Shown here piece after piece: positions 48,011 to 58,330 of a stretch of 64,000 bases of DNA. The DNA lies in the NCBI GenBank assembly GCA_977017575.1, contig CDRNVI010000044.1:372001-436000 (forward strand). Direction: 5' to 3'. The position numbers were made by a program, and so were the translations under genes. The notes beneath the pieces were generated by a model. That model saw only the letters and a list, made by a program, of their open reading frames with translations, made no database searches and was not told the origin of the DNA. Source of the DNA: Paramoeba atlantica (taxonomy: Eukaryota > Discosea). Each line of letters begins with the position of its first letter. The first letter of the stretch is position 1.

Positions 48011-50389
48011 ATGGTGCATCTGCTTCGCGTTCTTCACAAATCTTTGACTGATCCATGGTTTACCGTTTTTAAGCCTTTCGGGTTGCCTACAACTACAACC
48101 AATGAAAAGGCCACTTTGAAGGACCTCACCTCCTCCGATAGTGTTCTATATCGACTTATGCTTATGGGTAAATACTGCACAAAATCGCAAAAACCTGATC
48201 GATCTGAGGAAACGGGAAGTGTGGGCAAGTTCGTTGACCTATACCATGTTGACAACAGATATTGTGTTGGAATTCCGTGGAACATGTCTAAAGAAACTCG
48301 TGGTCTATTACTCTGTGCTCATTCATCACCAAACGTATATTTTTTCCGCCGGTGCGCCGAAGGGTTATTTTTAAGAAGAACTTATACTGTTCTGTGCGAA
48401 GCAAACCCCGAGGATGAACTTCTTACTCAGCAGAATGAGCGCGCCGGCTCCATAGCTCGTAGTTCATACAATATTAAATCAGCGCGCTTTACCGGGAGTG
48501 AAAATGGATCGAAGAATCCTACAGAATTGGCGACTCGACCGTGCAAAACCGCACAGCCAAGGATTCCTCTTCCAAGGCGACTAATTTCAGGTTTTGTGTT
48601 AAAATCTCATTTTCTAATGACCGGAAAAGACAACTCTCCTCAGCGCGTACATCGGATAGCTTCGCTTTTTCTAGCCCCAGGTTGCAGTTTGGCTCCACAA
48701 CATCCATGGTTGCAGCCCATAGAGTACCTTGCTGTTATTCCTGGCTGTTCATTTGGACCACACAAAGGTTCCAAGGTCTCTTTTTCAGTCCGTTTATTGG
48801 CATCATATCCATGTCCCAATGGAAGGGATGAATCTGATACCAACCAACTAGGAGCTAGTGGTTCTATAAAAATGCGATACATGTATGAAATTGAGCTTAT
48901 CGAGGGAACCGAAGAGGGAATGCGCTGCCTTTTGGCAGATAAGAAGTGTCCGGTTTTGAATGATACCGTTTATGACATCGATTTTGCGAAACGTATGTGG
49001 GAAAAGGTATGCTCGTTGAAAAATATTACGGAAGATGAGCAGCACAGAGTAATAAATACGTTCAAAGATATTTCTTGCGACTTTAGAGGACCGGTGGAGG
49101 AGTACTTGATGGATTTAGCCTTAAAGCCCACAGAGTCTAATTTTTTACACCTTGGCTTATGTTGCACTAAAATTGACTTTCCTGATCCTGTAATAGAAGA
49201 AAACATCATTTTATTGAAGCATGCTCAGATGGTACGTCATATCGAGGCGCAACACTTTCAACATGATAAGATTTCTGAAAGGAATTCCTGCGCAGAAACT
49301 ATTGGGTGGGACGGTAACAGAGGAGTTAGAGATCAGTTCAAAAGATGCGTTGTTGAAATTCCGATTCCGAAACCTTTTCGTCAGTGGAGTCGAGGAGTAC
49401 CCTTATCTATTGAAGCTATCGAAGAGGGGATGCGACCGAATCCAAGTTTACTTACCAAATTTGAGTTTCCGGTCTCACAGACAAATCATCATATAGATTC
49501 GAGGAATGAAAGTTCAGTGGTACAAGCACAGGATACCACAATCGCCTCTGATGAGCAGAAACCAACTGATGTATCATTCCACGAAGAGGACATGAGCTTA
49601 TCCGTAACAGCGCTTCCCCCAGCGGAACTTTCCCTTCTTTCAGAGACGGAAAAAGAAAATCGACTCACCCGGAGGAGACGTGAGGGATTGTTGCGGCCTT
49701 GTCCCTCATGTGGGGGTTTTCACACACAAGATCGATGCTCTCGAGTGCAGCGATCATCGACTTCTCTAGTTGAAGCTGTGCGAGACTTTGCTTCCAGTGG
49801 AGAGAATACCTCAAGCAGTTTTACTGCACAAGCTGCGAAGCGTCTCCCCTTTTGCGTTATTTGCGGTGTTCGGGGCCATTTTTTTCATGTTTGCGTTCAC
49901 GCGTTTTCGCGGGTATGTACGATTCCAGCTAAAAGGAGCAGCGAGGAAGAAACGCAGCTAGGGAAGGGTGAGGGGATTTCTACGACTAACGCGGAGAGAA
50001 CTGAAACGATTCGTCGTTGTCGAATATGTGGCCGATTTGATCACACTGAAAGCAGGTGTGTAGAAAGAAAGGCGCCTCCGTGGGGATACTCTCCACTTGG
50101 TTCACCGCTCAATTTTCATACCCGGAATAGTCGTGCTCGTATCATACGCGAGGGGAACGTACATGACGAGGTACGACGTTTGTCGACACAAACTCTCTTT
50201 GAACAGCGCAAGCACCGAAGAGATATTAAGACACAAAAGAGGAATGTGGATGTCACATCACATGCACCCTCTGAAGAGAAGTCCTGGATTGCGCAAAGCG
50301 GTAGAGGTTCTGGAACGAGAAGAGAGGACAAGGGTTTTCGCGCATTGCGCCGCAACAAACAGAAATCTCTCTATCATGAAATTGGGTGA
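48011..50389 (+). CDS. RluA-type pseudouridine-synthase-like protein with three C-terminal zinc knuckles
   Basis: The 792-residue protein starts with FTVFKPFGLPTTTT, the first strand of RluA pseudouridine synthases. The motif that normally reads HRLDxxTSGLLL is WNMSKETRGLLLCAHSS here, so the catalytic Asp is Asn (N91). FLRRTYTVL (about 121) and the later YEIELIEGTEEGMRCLLADKK (usually L.TGRTHQIR) also fit the family, with the Arg-His of the second motif changed. The family core is split by a long insertion (about 135-265). The C-terminal 230 residues carry three CCHC zinc knuckles: 564-576 (CPSCGGFHTQDRC), 615-628 and 670-683, then a basic tail. Zinc knuckles bind single-stranded RNA. I infer an RNA-binding pseudoenzyme. 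No targeting signal is obvious. No intron. Confidence 0.75.
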   Translation: MVHLLRVLHKSLTDPWFTVFKPFGLPTTTTNEKATLKDLTSSDSVLYRLMLMGKYCTKSQKPDRSEETGSVGKFVDLYHVDNRYCVGIPWNMSKETRGLLLCAHSSPNVYFFRRCAEGLFLRRTYTVLCEANPEDELLTQQNERAGSIARSSYNIKSARFTGSENGSKNPTELATRPCKTAQPRIPLPRRLISGFVLKSHFLMTGKDNSPQRVHRIASLFLAPGCSLAPQHPWLQPIEYLAVIPGCSFGPHKGSKVSFSVRLLASYPCPNGRDESDTNQLGASGSIKMRYMYEIELIEGTEEGMRCLLADKKCPVLNDTVYDIDFAKRMWEKVCSLKNITEDEQHRVINTFKDISCDFRGPVEEYLMDLALKPTESNFLHLGLCCTKIDFPDPVIEENIILLKHAQMVRHIEAQHFQHDKISERNSCAETIGWDGNRGVRDQFKRCVVEIPIPKPFRQWSRGVPLSIEAIEEGMRPNPSLLTKFEFPVSQTNHHIDSRNESSVVQAQDTTIASDEQKPTDVSFHEEDMSLSVTALPPAELSLLSETEKENRLTRRRREGLLRPCPSCGGFHTQDRCSRVQRSSTSLVEAVRDFASSGENTSSSFTAQAAKRLPFCVICGVRGHFFHVCVHAFSRVCTIPAKRSSEEETQLGKGEGISTTNAERTETIRRCRICGRFDHTESRCVERKAPPWGYSPLGSPLNFHTRNSRARIIREGNVHDEVRRLSTQTLFEQRKHRRDIKTQKRNVDVTSHAPSEEKSWIAQSGRGSGTRREDKGFRALRRNKQKSLYHEIG

Positions 50390-50933
50390 GTCAGGCGCTA
50401 CGTCTATCACTTTCGACGAAATAATCATGTACAGGAGGTGGGAACGCTATTTTTGGGGTTTCCAGTTTCTTGGAACACGTTGTATTGACCACTGATCGTC
50501 TTTTGACGTTACTCCTATTTCATTTGCTGAGTGAGAACAACATTCAATCTTCATTCCTTTCAATAATTCTACGGGGCTTTCCATTATCTTCAACAAACGG
50601 TATGTCAACCAAGTCAATTCTGTATAGCTCCTATTCTAGCAACATTTATTCGTGAAAACTGTCCCCGTGAAAGTGATCAATTCTTTATACATTATAAAGA
50701 ATCTTTCTTCCTCTTTATTACGAGACTGTCATCTTGCATAAATTCAATTTCCTTACTAAATTCTACTCGTTTAAATCTTGGTTCGGCCGTCACCTCTCCT
50801 GCACCGTTGCATTTTTTCTTCTTGCCACCTCCATCTTCGTCTCCGAACATTTTCATTCCTCAATAGCACCCTACACCCGTTACTCTACACCTCATCCCTC
50901 CTCTCCACCAGCAGCAAGCCTGCACGCAAAAAA
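50390..50933. other. Intergenic and pyrimidine-rich leader
   Basis: No gene recognised. The frame of the next gene is open back to 50778 but without ATG. CCTCATCCCTCCTCTCCACCAG (about 50889-50911; AG acceptor-like) lies 22 bases before the chosen ATG. Confidence 0.45.
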
Positions 50934-52442
50934 ATGTCCAAAAACATTCAAAATCAACATCCCACCCCACCGTCTCCTTCTCCCCCACAACCTCGCACAC
51001 ACGCCCCAAAACCAGAGCAAAGTCCAAAACCCAAAACCCACCCTAGAACCCCCCCTCCCCCCTCCCCACAGATCCCTACAACCACCCTCTCTTCCCCACA
51101 ACCCTCCTCCCCCCCACACGTTCAAAAACCCCAAAACAACACACACAAAAAAGTAAAACCAAAAGCTCAAAAAGGTCAACAACAACAACAACAGCAACAA
51201 CAACAAAAACAACAAATAAAACAAAAACAACAACAACAACAACAACAACAGCAACAGCAAATAAAACAACAACAACAACAAATACAACAACAACAGCAAC
51301 AACAACAACAACAACCCCCCCGTGAGGTCACCCTCCTCGCGACCCCCTCCGAGCGCACCCCCACCTCCCGCTCCCTCTACACGGACCACAAGTCCCGCAT
51401 CTCTTTCCACCCCCCGTGGCTCTCCGCCTCCCGCCCCCGCACCCAGGCCCTCACCCGCCACCTCTTCACGGCCCACACCGCGGGCCGGCGCGTGCTGTTC
51501 CTCGGGGGGGTCGCGGGGATGGGGCTGCTGCCGATGCTGTGCGCGAGGCACGGGGCCGCGGCGGTGGTGGTGCTGGACCCCAGCGCGGTGGTCCCGCTGT
51601 GCCGGGAGGTCGCGGAGGGGAATGGGATGGGGGGAGAGGGGGGAGAGGGGGGGAGGCTGCGGTATGTGCAGCATTCGGTGGGGGAGGTGGTGGGGATGAG
51701 CGCTCGGGGGGAAGCGGTGCCGGAGGGGTTGAGGGGGGAGGGGGAGGGGGGTTTTGCGCAGTTTGATTTTATTTTTATGGACTGGGTGTCGAATTTGCTG
51801 GTGAATGATGTGAAGGGGGTTGAGGATTTGGTGACCGCGAGGGCGTGTTTTTTGGCGCCTGGGGGAGAGGTGATGCCGAGTGCGGCAACGTTGAAGGCGG
51901 TGGGGTTGTCGGATTATGACTACCATCAAAGTACGCTGGAGTGGTGGTCGAATGTGTATGGGTTTCGCATGGATGCGATGCGACAGTGTGTGGAGAGTGA
52001 GCCCACCACGGGGTCGGTGCCGGCCAACACGATTGTGACCCACCCCGCGACGATTGCTCGTGTAACGGCGTCGGAGATTACGGTAGAAAACTGTTCCTTG
52101 GACCGCAGTTTTGAGTTAAAGCTTTCGTACCCTGCAGCGAGTACGGTACACTTTCTTACCCTGTTTTGTGATGTGGAGTATGTGACGAGGGCCAGTAGCG
52201 GGTTTCGAGTGGAGTGCGGTCCGACGAAGGACGAGTCCGATGTGCCTCCCACGTCGTTTGCGCTGCCCAAGTTTCTTCCGCTTTCTCCGGAGCAAACACT
52301 GAAGTTTCAAATCTCCGTAGTGAATCATCCAGATCCCAAGCTAAGTCCTCCAAGGTGTAACATTACCCTACGCGGAGAATCCACAGAAGTCGAGCCTCCC
52401 GTGAGGTTTGAAAAGAAGTATACCTATGCGGATTATCATTAG
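50934..52442 (+). CDS. PRMT-like protein, probably inactive, with polyglutamine tract
   Basis: The 502-residue protein begins with a low-complexity region: Pro-rich (about 10-70), then glutamine-rich (about 82-127, mostly CAA, broken by Lys and Ile). From about 130 it follows the class I arginine methyltransferase plan: a SLYTDHKSRISFH lead-in, Rossmann strand RVLFLGGVAGMGLLP, post-I VVVLDPS, then a beta-barrel domain (SDYDYHQSTLEWWSNVYGF, PATIARVTAS, FKISVVNHP-like end). Key residues are changed: motif I lacks the Asp-x-Gly order, the double-E loop is MDWVSNLLVND in place of SEWMGY..YE, and the THW loop is not visible. I infer a catalytically dead partner, such as the prozyme subunit known in kinetoplastid PRMT1. 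Start at 50934 is the first ATG. Confidence 0.8.
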   Translation: MSKNIQNQHPTPPSPSPPQPRTHAPKPEQSPKPKTHPRTPPPPSPQIPTTTLSSPQPSSPPHVQKPQNNTHKKVKPKAQKGQQQQQQQQQQKQQIKQKQQQQQQQQQQQIKQQQQQIQQQQQQQQQQPPREVTLLATPSERTPTSRSLYTDHKSRISFHPPWLSASRPRTQALTRHLFTAHTAGRRVLFLGGVAGMGLLPMLCARHGAAAVVVLDPSAVVPLCREVAEGNGMGGEGGEGGRLRYVQHSVGEVVGMSARGEAVPEGLRGEGEGGFAQFDFIFMDWVSNLLVNDVKGVEDLVTARACFLAPGGEVMPSAATLKAVGLSDYDYHQSTLEWWSNVYGFRMDAMRQCVESEPTTGSVPANTIVTHPATIARVTASEITVENCSLDRSFELKLSYPAASTVHFLTLFCDVEYVTRASSGFRVECGPTKDESDVPPTSFALPKFLPLSPEQTLKFQISVVNHPDPKLSPPRCNITLRGESTEVEPPVRFEKKYTYADYH

Positions 52443-52834
52443 AGTGACAATCACGTGGCTGGTAGTAGAGATTAGTTTTTTCAGCAATCGGGGCTTGATT
52501 TTATTACACCGTAAGTTTGGCAACCCTTGTGGGATTCCCACAGTTATGAAATCGTCTAAATAAATTTTTCGATCATGTGTTTTCCAAAATTATTCAAAGA
52601 ACTAAGAATTTCAATATTGTACGTGCTCCTGGGCGTTGTTAATTTCAGTTAAAATGCTGCCTTGTAACGTCAGATGTTTGCGTTGGATTTATTCGTTCCT
52701 TCTTGAATACAACAACTTTTTTTCCACTTCGAATTTTTTATCCACCGTTTCCTTTTGTGAATTTACTGCTTTAGCATAAATTATCGTCTTTTGTAGTACA
52801 CCTAGCGCTACTGTTTTTACGTCGTGTATGATTC
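52443..52834. other. Intergenic
   Basis: AT-rich, no feature beyond TCGTCTTTTGTAG (about 52785), an acceptor-like site before the next ATG. Confidence 0.5.
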
Positions 52835-54031
52835 ATGAAGTGCACTTTTATAAAAGCATGCAGCCATCAAGGTTTAGAGAAACTCTTTACACCTTCCAAA
52901 TCACACGCAGCGCTCCGCAGACAGCTTCAAAAATTCCGCAACAAGCACGTTGTACCTCAATCTTCACAACACGATACGAACGGGAAATTCAACCTAGATC
53001 TTTTCAAGCAGGCCGGGAAATCCTCATTATTAGGTCTTACTATTCCTAAGTCCTATGGTGGCTCCGGTATGGATCTCACCGCATCCATCATGGCTCACCA
53101 GGAGCTTGCGTGGGAGGATCCTGGTTTCGCTCTCGCGTATCTTGCTCACTCGGTGCTCGTCACCAACCATTTATATCACACAGGTACGAATTTACAAAAA
53201 GAAAAATATCTCCCTGGGCTTTGCTCAGGTGAATTGTTGGCGGCTTTTGCCATGAGTGAACCCGAGGGGGGTACGGATATTCTCGCAATGAAAACACGCG
53301 CGGAGCTCAGGAAAGGGGATTATGTGCTGAACGGAGGCAAAAAATGGATCACTAACGGAGCCCATGCCGATCTCTACCTCATCTATGCCTATCTAGGAAC
53401 TCATCTCCGAGCCTTCCTGGTCGAACGTAATTCTCCGGGGTTACGTCGGGGACCGGTGATTGATAAGTGCGGCATGGGCTCGGCGAATATGTGTGAGTTG
53501 TGGTTTGAAAACCTCCGGGTGCCCTCGGAAAATTTGCTAGGAGGCGACCTCAAATCGGCATCGTCTTTACGACCCACGATGCATACCTTCGAGGTCGAGC
53601 GCGTGACACTGTCGTCGATTGGGCTGGGGATCGCCGACCGGTGTCTCGAGGAGATGACGCAGTATGCCTCGCAACGAAAGTGCTTCGGGAAGCCAATCAC
53701 TCAATTTGGTCAAATCCAACGACATATTGCGGAGTGCTACGCCAGCACACAGGCGGCAAGGGTTGTGACCTACACCATTGGCGCCGGACTACGACCTGAG
53801 ACGCGGTCACGGGCCCAAACAGACGCAACGAAGCTTTTCGTGGCACCTGTGGCGAAGCATGTGGCAGACTGCGCAATGCAGGTCACTGGAGCTCTGGGCT
53901 ACTCCAGAGAAATGGTCGTGGAGCGCATGTGGCGCGCCGCTAAGGTGCTGGAGATAGGCGGAGGCACCACAGAGGCACTTCATAAGAACATTGTAAAGGA
54001 TATATACCGCACACGGAATAAAGGGGCATGA
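52835..54031 (+). CDS. Acyl-CoA dehydrogenase, isovaleryl-CoA dehydrogenase-like
   Basis: The 398-residue flavoenzyme has the three ACAD domains: N-terminal helices (about 25-130, LGLTIPKSYGGSGMD), the beta domain with AMSEPEGGTDILAMKT and KKWITNGAHADLYLIYAY (about 138-240), and the C-terminal helices. The catalytic base appears to be Glu255 in FEVERVTLSS, the position used by isovaleryl-CoA dehydrogenase rather than by short- or medium-chain enzymes. The end (VLEIGGGTTEALHKNIVKDI) resembles the FAD-binding EIGAGTSE-type motif. Such enzymes work in the mitochondrial matrix, here probably in leucine breakdown, and pass electrons to ETF. The N-terminus (KCTFIKACSHQGLEKLF) is short for a targeting signal. 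Substrate remains an inference. Confidence 0.88.
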   Translation: MKCTFIKACSHQGLEKLFTPSKSHAALRRQLQKFRNKHVVPQSSQHDTNGKFNLDLFKQAGKSSLLGLTIPKSYGGSGMDLTASIMAHQELAWEDPGFALAYLAHSVLVTNHLYHTGTNLQKEKYLPGLCSGELLAAFAMSEPEGGTDILAMKTRAELRKGDYVLNGGKKWITNGAHADLYLIYAYLGTHLRAFLVERNSPGLRRGPVIDKCGMGSANMCELWFENLRVPSENLLGGDLKSASSLRPTMHTFEVERVTLSSIGLGIADRCLEEMTQYASQRKCFGKPITQFGQIQRHIAECYASTQAARVVTYTIGAGLRPETRSRAQTDATKLFVAPVAKHVADCAMQVTGALGYSREMVVERMWRAAKVLEIGGGTTEALHKNIVKDIYRTRNKGA

Positions 54032-54310
54032 AAACGGAGCCCTTCTTGATGCGAAGAAGTTTCTTAAGAGCACATTCTCTTGCTTTCCTTGTTATATCCT
54101 TTTTGATGAGCACTAGAAGTACGGAAGACTTTCTTTGGACTACAATAAACACTGCGTATATTAACTTTTCGGTCATTTGACGAAGTACCTCAATATTTTA
54201 TCCTGAATTTTATACAAATGTTATATTATATACAAATGTTTTTGGCTCTACATCAGGCATGCGTTCTAGAGGTGCTTCTTTTCGTGCTTACTATTTAATT
54301 CGCTGTCAAC

Positions 54311-55135
54311 ATGCTTACCGTTTACAATGTTGACGACGGCGCTGATCTGAGGCGTGGTAGGGTCAACTCATTGTTGCTTCCACAAGAAGACTTGATGGAA
54401 CGGTTTGTTTCACTGCTCCACGACAAACCTAAGTCGTGGAGAACTACTAAGAAAGGATGGTTCGGGAAACTTAAAAGCGTATCCGTATGTACCTGGCAAG
54501 GAGCTGCGTGCGATTCTACGCGAACAATTACTGGCCTGACATGGCCTCGTTCAGACGTTTTCTTAAATGGACAATTGTGCTGGCAATATCTTCCAAGGAG
54601 CCTTCTTCGCGTAAACATTGCGCATCATGGGCGACTACAGGGTGACTTAACAGACATACAATACCCTCCCGGATTGTATTCGCTAATTGCCGGGTACAAT
54701 TCCTTTTCGGGTACAATGGATCTAACAAATTTACCTGATCCCCTTATTGAGCTGAAATTGGACAGCAATCTGCTTTCTGGGAACCTTAATCTATCTTCTC
54801 TACCCCCTGTGCTACACGTGCTACTGCTGGACCGAAATCGCTTTTCTGGGACCATAAGCTTAGACAAACTTCCGATGTCATTGTACAGTCTGCAATTAAG
54901 CCATAATTTACTCAAGGGTGTAGCTGAGTTTCAATGTCACATCACGCCAAAGTCTAGACCATTGCACATTGATTTGCGTTTTAACCAATTTACATCGTAC
55001 ACTCCAACGGTAAAACTACCATCCAACCTGAAATATTACCCACAAATGTCCGACAGGAGGCGTACCTACAGCTGCTCTGATAGTTCGTCGTCGTCGGACT
55101 GCACGACAGATTCGTACGCAGACTTCGAAATTTGA
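54311..55135 (+). CDS. Leucine-rich repeat protein with serine-rich tail
   Basis: Fourth LRR family member, 274 residues. The cap has the complete cysteine pair in VCTWQGAAC, as in the 42892 gene, and the signature GQLCWQYLP. About six repeats follow (LPDPLIELKLDSNLLSGNLN, LPPVLHVLLLDRNRFSGTIS). The tail (about 245-274) is rich in Ser, Asp and Tyr (SCSDSSSSSDCTTDSYADF), a plausible phosphorylation region. There is no signal peptide or membrane helix. The ATG at 54311 starts just after a short upstream AT-rich spacer. It lies between the dehydrogenase gene and the second repeat island. Confidence 0.85.
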   Translation: MLTVYNVDDGADLRRGRVNSLLLPQEDLMERFVSLLHDKPKSWRTTKKGWFGKLKSVSVCTWQGAACDSTRTITGLTWPRSDVFLNGQLCWQYLPRSLLRVNIAHHGRLQGDLTDIQYPPGLYSLIAGYNSFSGTMDLTNLPDPLIELKLDSNLLSGNLNLSSLPPVLHVLLLDRNRFSGTISLDKLPMSLYSLQLSHNLLKGVAEFQCHITPKSRPLHIDLRFNQFTSYTPTVKLPSNLKYYPQMSDRRRTYSCSDSSSSSDCTTDSYADFEI

Positions 55136-55994
55136 TGTAGCACGCAGTGTGGCATGCGTATTCATGATAGTTCTTCCTGTAATTACCATCATGTATCTGT
55201 ATGTCGCCCCTGTGGACATTTACACATTTTTTACAAAACCAGATTTCTGCCACTTCAAATTACTGTCCCTCCTGCGCGCTTCCGCTTTCTTTCTCTTCGC
55301 TGTGTCAAGAAAGTCGTCCTTCTTTTTCATACTCAATTTACGATTTAATTTTGCTATTCGTTTCTCATCAAAGTAGCTCATCGATCCTGCCTAAGTAAAG
55401 CCCCATTTTTTCGGCGTAGTAAACACCTTGTCATGCCTGGCACTACGTATACATAGAATTCTCTAACATTTTAAATGTTTTTTTAAATAAATGATTTATT
55501 TACGTTGCAAACGTCCTGAATCACGTAGTCACGTGGTGTGCTTGACAGGAGTGAGGGTGCGGAGTACTACTCCCACCACAGTGGTGGGACCTCAAGATTT
55601 TGAACGTATGGTGCGTCACGATTTTTTTTTAATCAATTTTTTTGCTTTTCAAAATCCAGCGCGGGGAAGTGTAAGAGCATGCCACGGCGATGATTTTCCA
55701 CGGATTATTCCAGGAGGGGTCCAACATTTCAAGTTTTCGAAATCTTTGGGATGACCCAAAAAAAATGTTTTGAACCAAAAGAAAAAGTAGAAAACGGTTT
55801 TCCAAAATTGACTCCTAGAACGTATTTTGGGATTTTGTACAGCAGCAGTGGTGACTTCTAAGTTGAAAACAACCACCGCGCTTAACGAAGCGACTGAAAA
55901 AGAAAATTTGTTAACATTCCATTTTTGTTAGGAAAAATTGCTCAAAAATTGACTACTATATAAATGATCCCCACTCCAACACGTAACATACATA
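55136..55994. other. Gene-poor spacer
   Basis: No gene. A perfect 17-bp palindrome CCCACCACAGTGGTGGG lies at about 55570. Sequence around 55815 (TTGACTCCTAGAACGT) resembles 2008-2026 inside the hAT MITE, hinting at a shared repeat. Confidence 0.4.
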
Positions 55995-56178
55995 GTATGA
56001 TCTTCTAATCTATGTGATGAATAACTCTACGACTATTGCTTCCAGTGAGCAGAACCTAAATATAATTCCTCTACATGAACAGGACTTTTTGCTTCCTCGC
56101 TGATTTCATCTAATATTTTAAACGCTTTGAATTGTATCAATTGACACAATGATTTTTGACTGGGCAGCGGTTTTGATA
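55995..56178 (+). repeat. Direct repeat flanking the 2.4-kb transposon (left copy)
   Basis: GTATGATCTTCTAATCTATG to GGGCAGCGGTTTTGAT. The same about 185 bp recur at 58577-58757 on the other side of the 56183-58573 element with roughly 10-15 percent differences. Confidence 0.8.
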
Positions 56179-56567
56179 CATACAGGGGGGTGCAGCTAAA
56201 TCGGGGGGGTCTAAAATTCGTAAAACTTGGCCGATTTTGGAAAATATTTATTTAATGGCGCATTCGAGAGCTCTCGCAAATCTCTCTGGTGGAAATAAGG
56301 TCGTTTACCCTAGTTGTTCACATTTCATACACCCCCATTCATGCCATATTGTTACTACAACTTCTACAATCTATTAAGATTAGACGGTCAGCGCCAGTGC
56401 CACCTGAAAGATGACTGTTCCAGAGAAGACCACAAGGAGGTCCCGACCATTCTTTCCCATGCTGAGTGTGTCCGGCATCAGTGAAATTTACTTAATTTGA
56501 TTATAGAAAAAACATTAAATCTTTCGTCAATACAGATCTTACTATCATACAAAAGTAGATACATGTA

Positions 56568-57340
56568 CTATACATGTATATGCCGAAGCGTCTGGCACCT
56601 TATCTTGCATTCGTCAGATTCGAGTATAGAAACGCGGACGTACTCTTTTGAACGAGCCTCTCGTTCCTCAGATGCATTTATAACCCTCCTTTGAATCCGC
56701 AGGCTCTTCTTTAAGCGCTGTATTGCATTTCTCTGTGCCTGCACAGTTTGATTTAGCGAACAAATTGTTTTTTTAAGCGTGACTAGAGGTGTGGTTGAGT
56801 GAAGAGCCTCATTTTCGGAAGGGAGTTCCAACGAATCACCGGTAATCTCAACTGCCCTTCGCTCCATCACCTGTACGTCCGGGGGTTCGTTGCAGTCTCT
56901 GAGTGCGAGACAAACTTCGGAAGACGTCTTTTGAACTTCTCCACTTTGCTGAATCTGTAGTTCTGGGGGTTCTAGGCGGGGGATTCTAAAGTGGATGCTA
57001 AGTGATCTGATATACTCTGAGTGATTTCTAATAGATCTGCTTGAAAAGTGTGGTCCGCTAATCATTACGTTGAATGGTGCTTCAGTTCCGATTTTTGATA
57101 AACAAAGGGGAGAGTCAGATCTTCGAAATCGCAACTTTCCGAACCGATGACTTCACCTACAACGAAAGAGATATCTAAACCACTTTCGTAGTAGGTAGAT
57201 TCGCATTCTTCAGAATCCCCCGAAGTCGAGCAAGAGGAATTATACTCCGTTTCAGAAGCTTCCGAAGGTTCCCAGTCGGTATCCGTTGCGGAAGACACAA
57301 AAAGACTCTCTGCAGAGAGACTTGAGTCGGTTTGTGACAT
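56568..57340 (-). CDS. Unknown coiled-coil protein inside the transposon, two overlapping frames
   Basis: The first frame (57340-57065) starts MSQTDSSLSAESLFVSSATD and is acidic and Ser-rich. The second (57134-56568) is basic and ends in a coiled coil (about LVTLKKTICSLNQTVQAQRN onwards). They overlap by 70 bases; a tiny intron (for example GTAGGTGAAG to GGAAAG, 26 nt, around 57158-57133) or a frame change would join them. Neither part resembles a transposase. It may be a transposon accessory protein or a captured host gene. Confidence 0.45.
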
Positions 57341-57807
57341 TGAAAAATGAGAACAAATCCCTGAAAGTAGACAATTTTCAAATAAAAATTTAAGATAAAA
57401 AATATTCTGGTCAAGTACTGCAAAATGATGAATTCTGACTATTTTTCCGTTGTTATCTTAACGTATCCGAGTAACTACGAAAAAAATTAGCTAAAAAGCT
57501 TCTTCCATGCTCTCAAAACTTTTGTAACATTTTTTCTGAACGGGGTTGTATAAAGGCAATCGGGTCAAAAACGTTAAATGCAAGTTTTTTATGGAAATTC
57601 GACTTCTGGAAAAAAACTAGAAAAACTCACATTAGTACCAGCAATGACCGCCATCCCTTTCTATGACCATACGCATCCGGTTTGGCACACTCCTTATTGT
57701 GCTTTCTGCATAATTAACATCATCAATCAGAAAAGAATACGAAGCTTGAATAGTATCGTGCAAAGCTGCTCGATTTAATAGGTTGATACCGGATTTGTGG
57801 GTATCCA

Positions 57808-58330
57808 TCATGGACCACTTTCAATAGGTGTCATGCTCGGGGATTTCGCGGGACAGTTTAGCATTCTGACCCCGTTCTCAGCAAAAGCTTTGTTGTGAAC
57901 AGTAGCGTTGTCCATCACAACTACAGCAGCACGATGCTGCTTTAGAAAAGAAAGATACCCCCCGCGTCTTGAAGTTGTCCCCTTTGATGTTGCAATCCCC
58001 TTCAAAGATGTGAATAAAGCATCCATACCGGAGGCTAACACTCATCCACACCATAGTACCCTTCCCCCCCACCTACCCAACGATCCATCCCAGGAGAAGA
58101 ATATTTCATTGCGCCACCTTCACGACCAATGAATGTTTGGTTTCCGCGACACCCGCACCGAAAGAGCTTCTCATCGCACCAAATAATGTGTGAAAGTTAT
58201 TCCTCGGTCTAGGTTGCCAGTTCCTTCGCAAAGTTCAAACGTGCTAGTTGACTTTGGCCTGTCCGGGCGGTGAACCAGAGGTCTCCGAAAACTTTCCTCT
58301 GGAAGAATGCGAATGCACTCTTCTTTGAGA
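57808..58330 (-). pseudogene. Decayed IS630/Tc1-type transposase
   Basis: On the minus strand the order is: SHIIWCDEKLF with the first catalytic Asp (about 58180), GKGTMVWMSVSLRYG, then VVVMDNATVHNKAF with the second Asp (about 57920), then PAKSPSMTPIES with the third acidic residue (about 57820). Stops and frame changes break the sequence in at least two places, and the N-terminal DNA-binding part is not evident. Confidence 0.75.

Noticed and set aside
50892-52043. A 383-codon minus-strand frame opposite the PRMT-like gene
   Set aside because: It mirrors the polyQ tract as a Leu run and the GC-rich coding part; the + strand frame has clear PRMT similarity, so this is a shadow.
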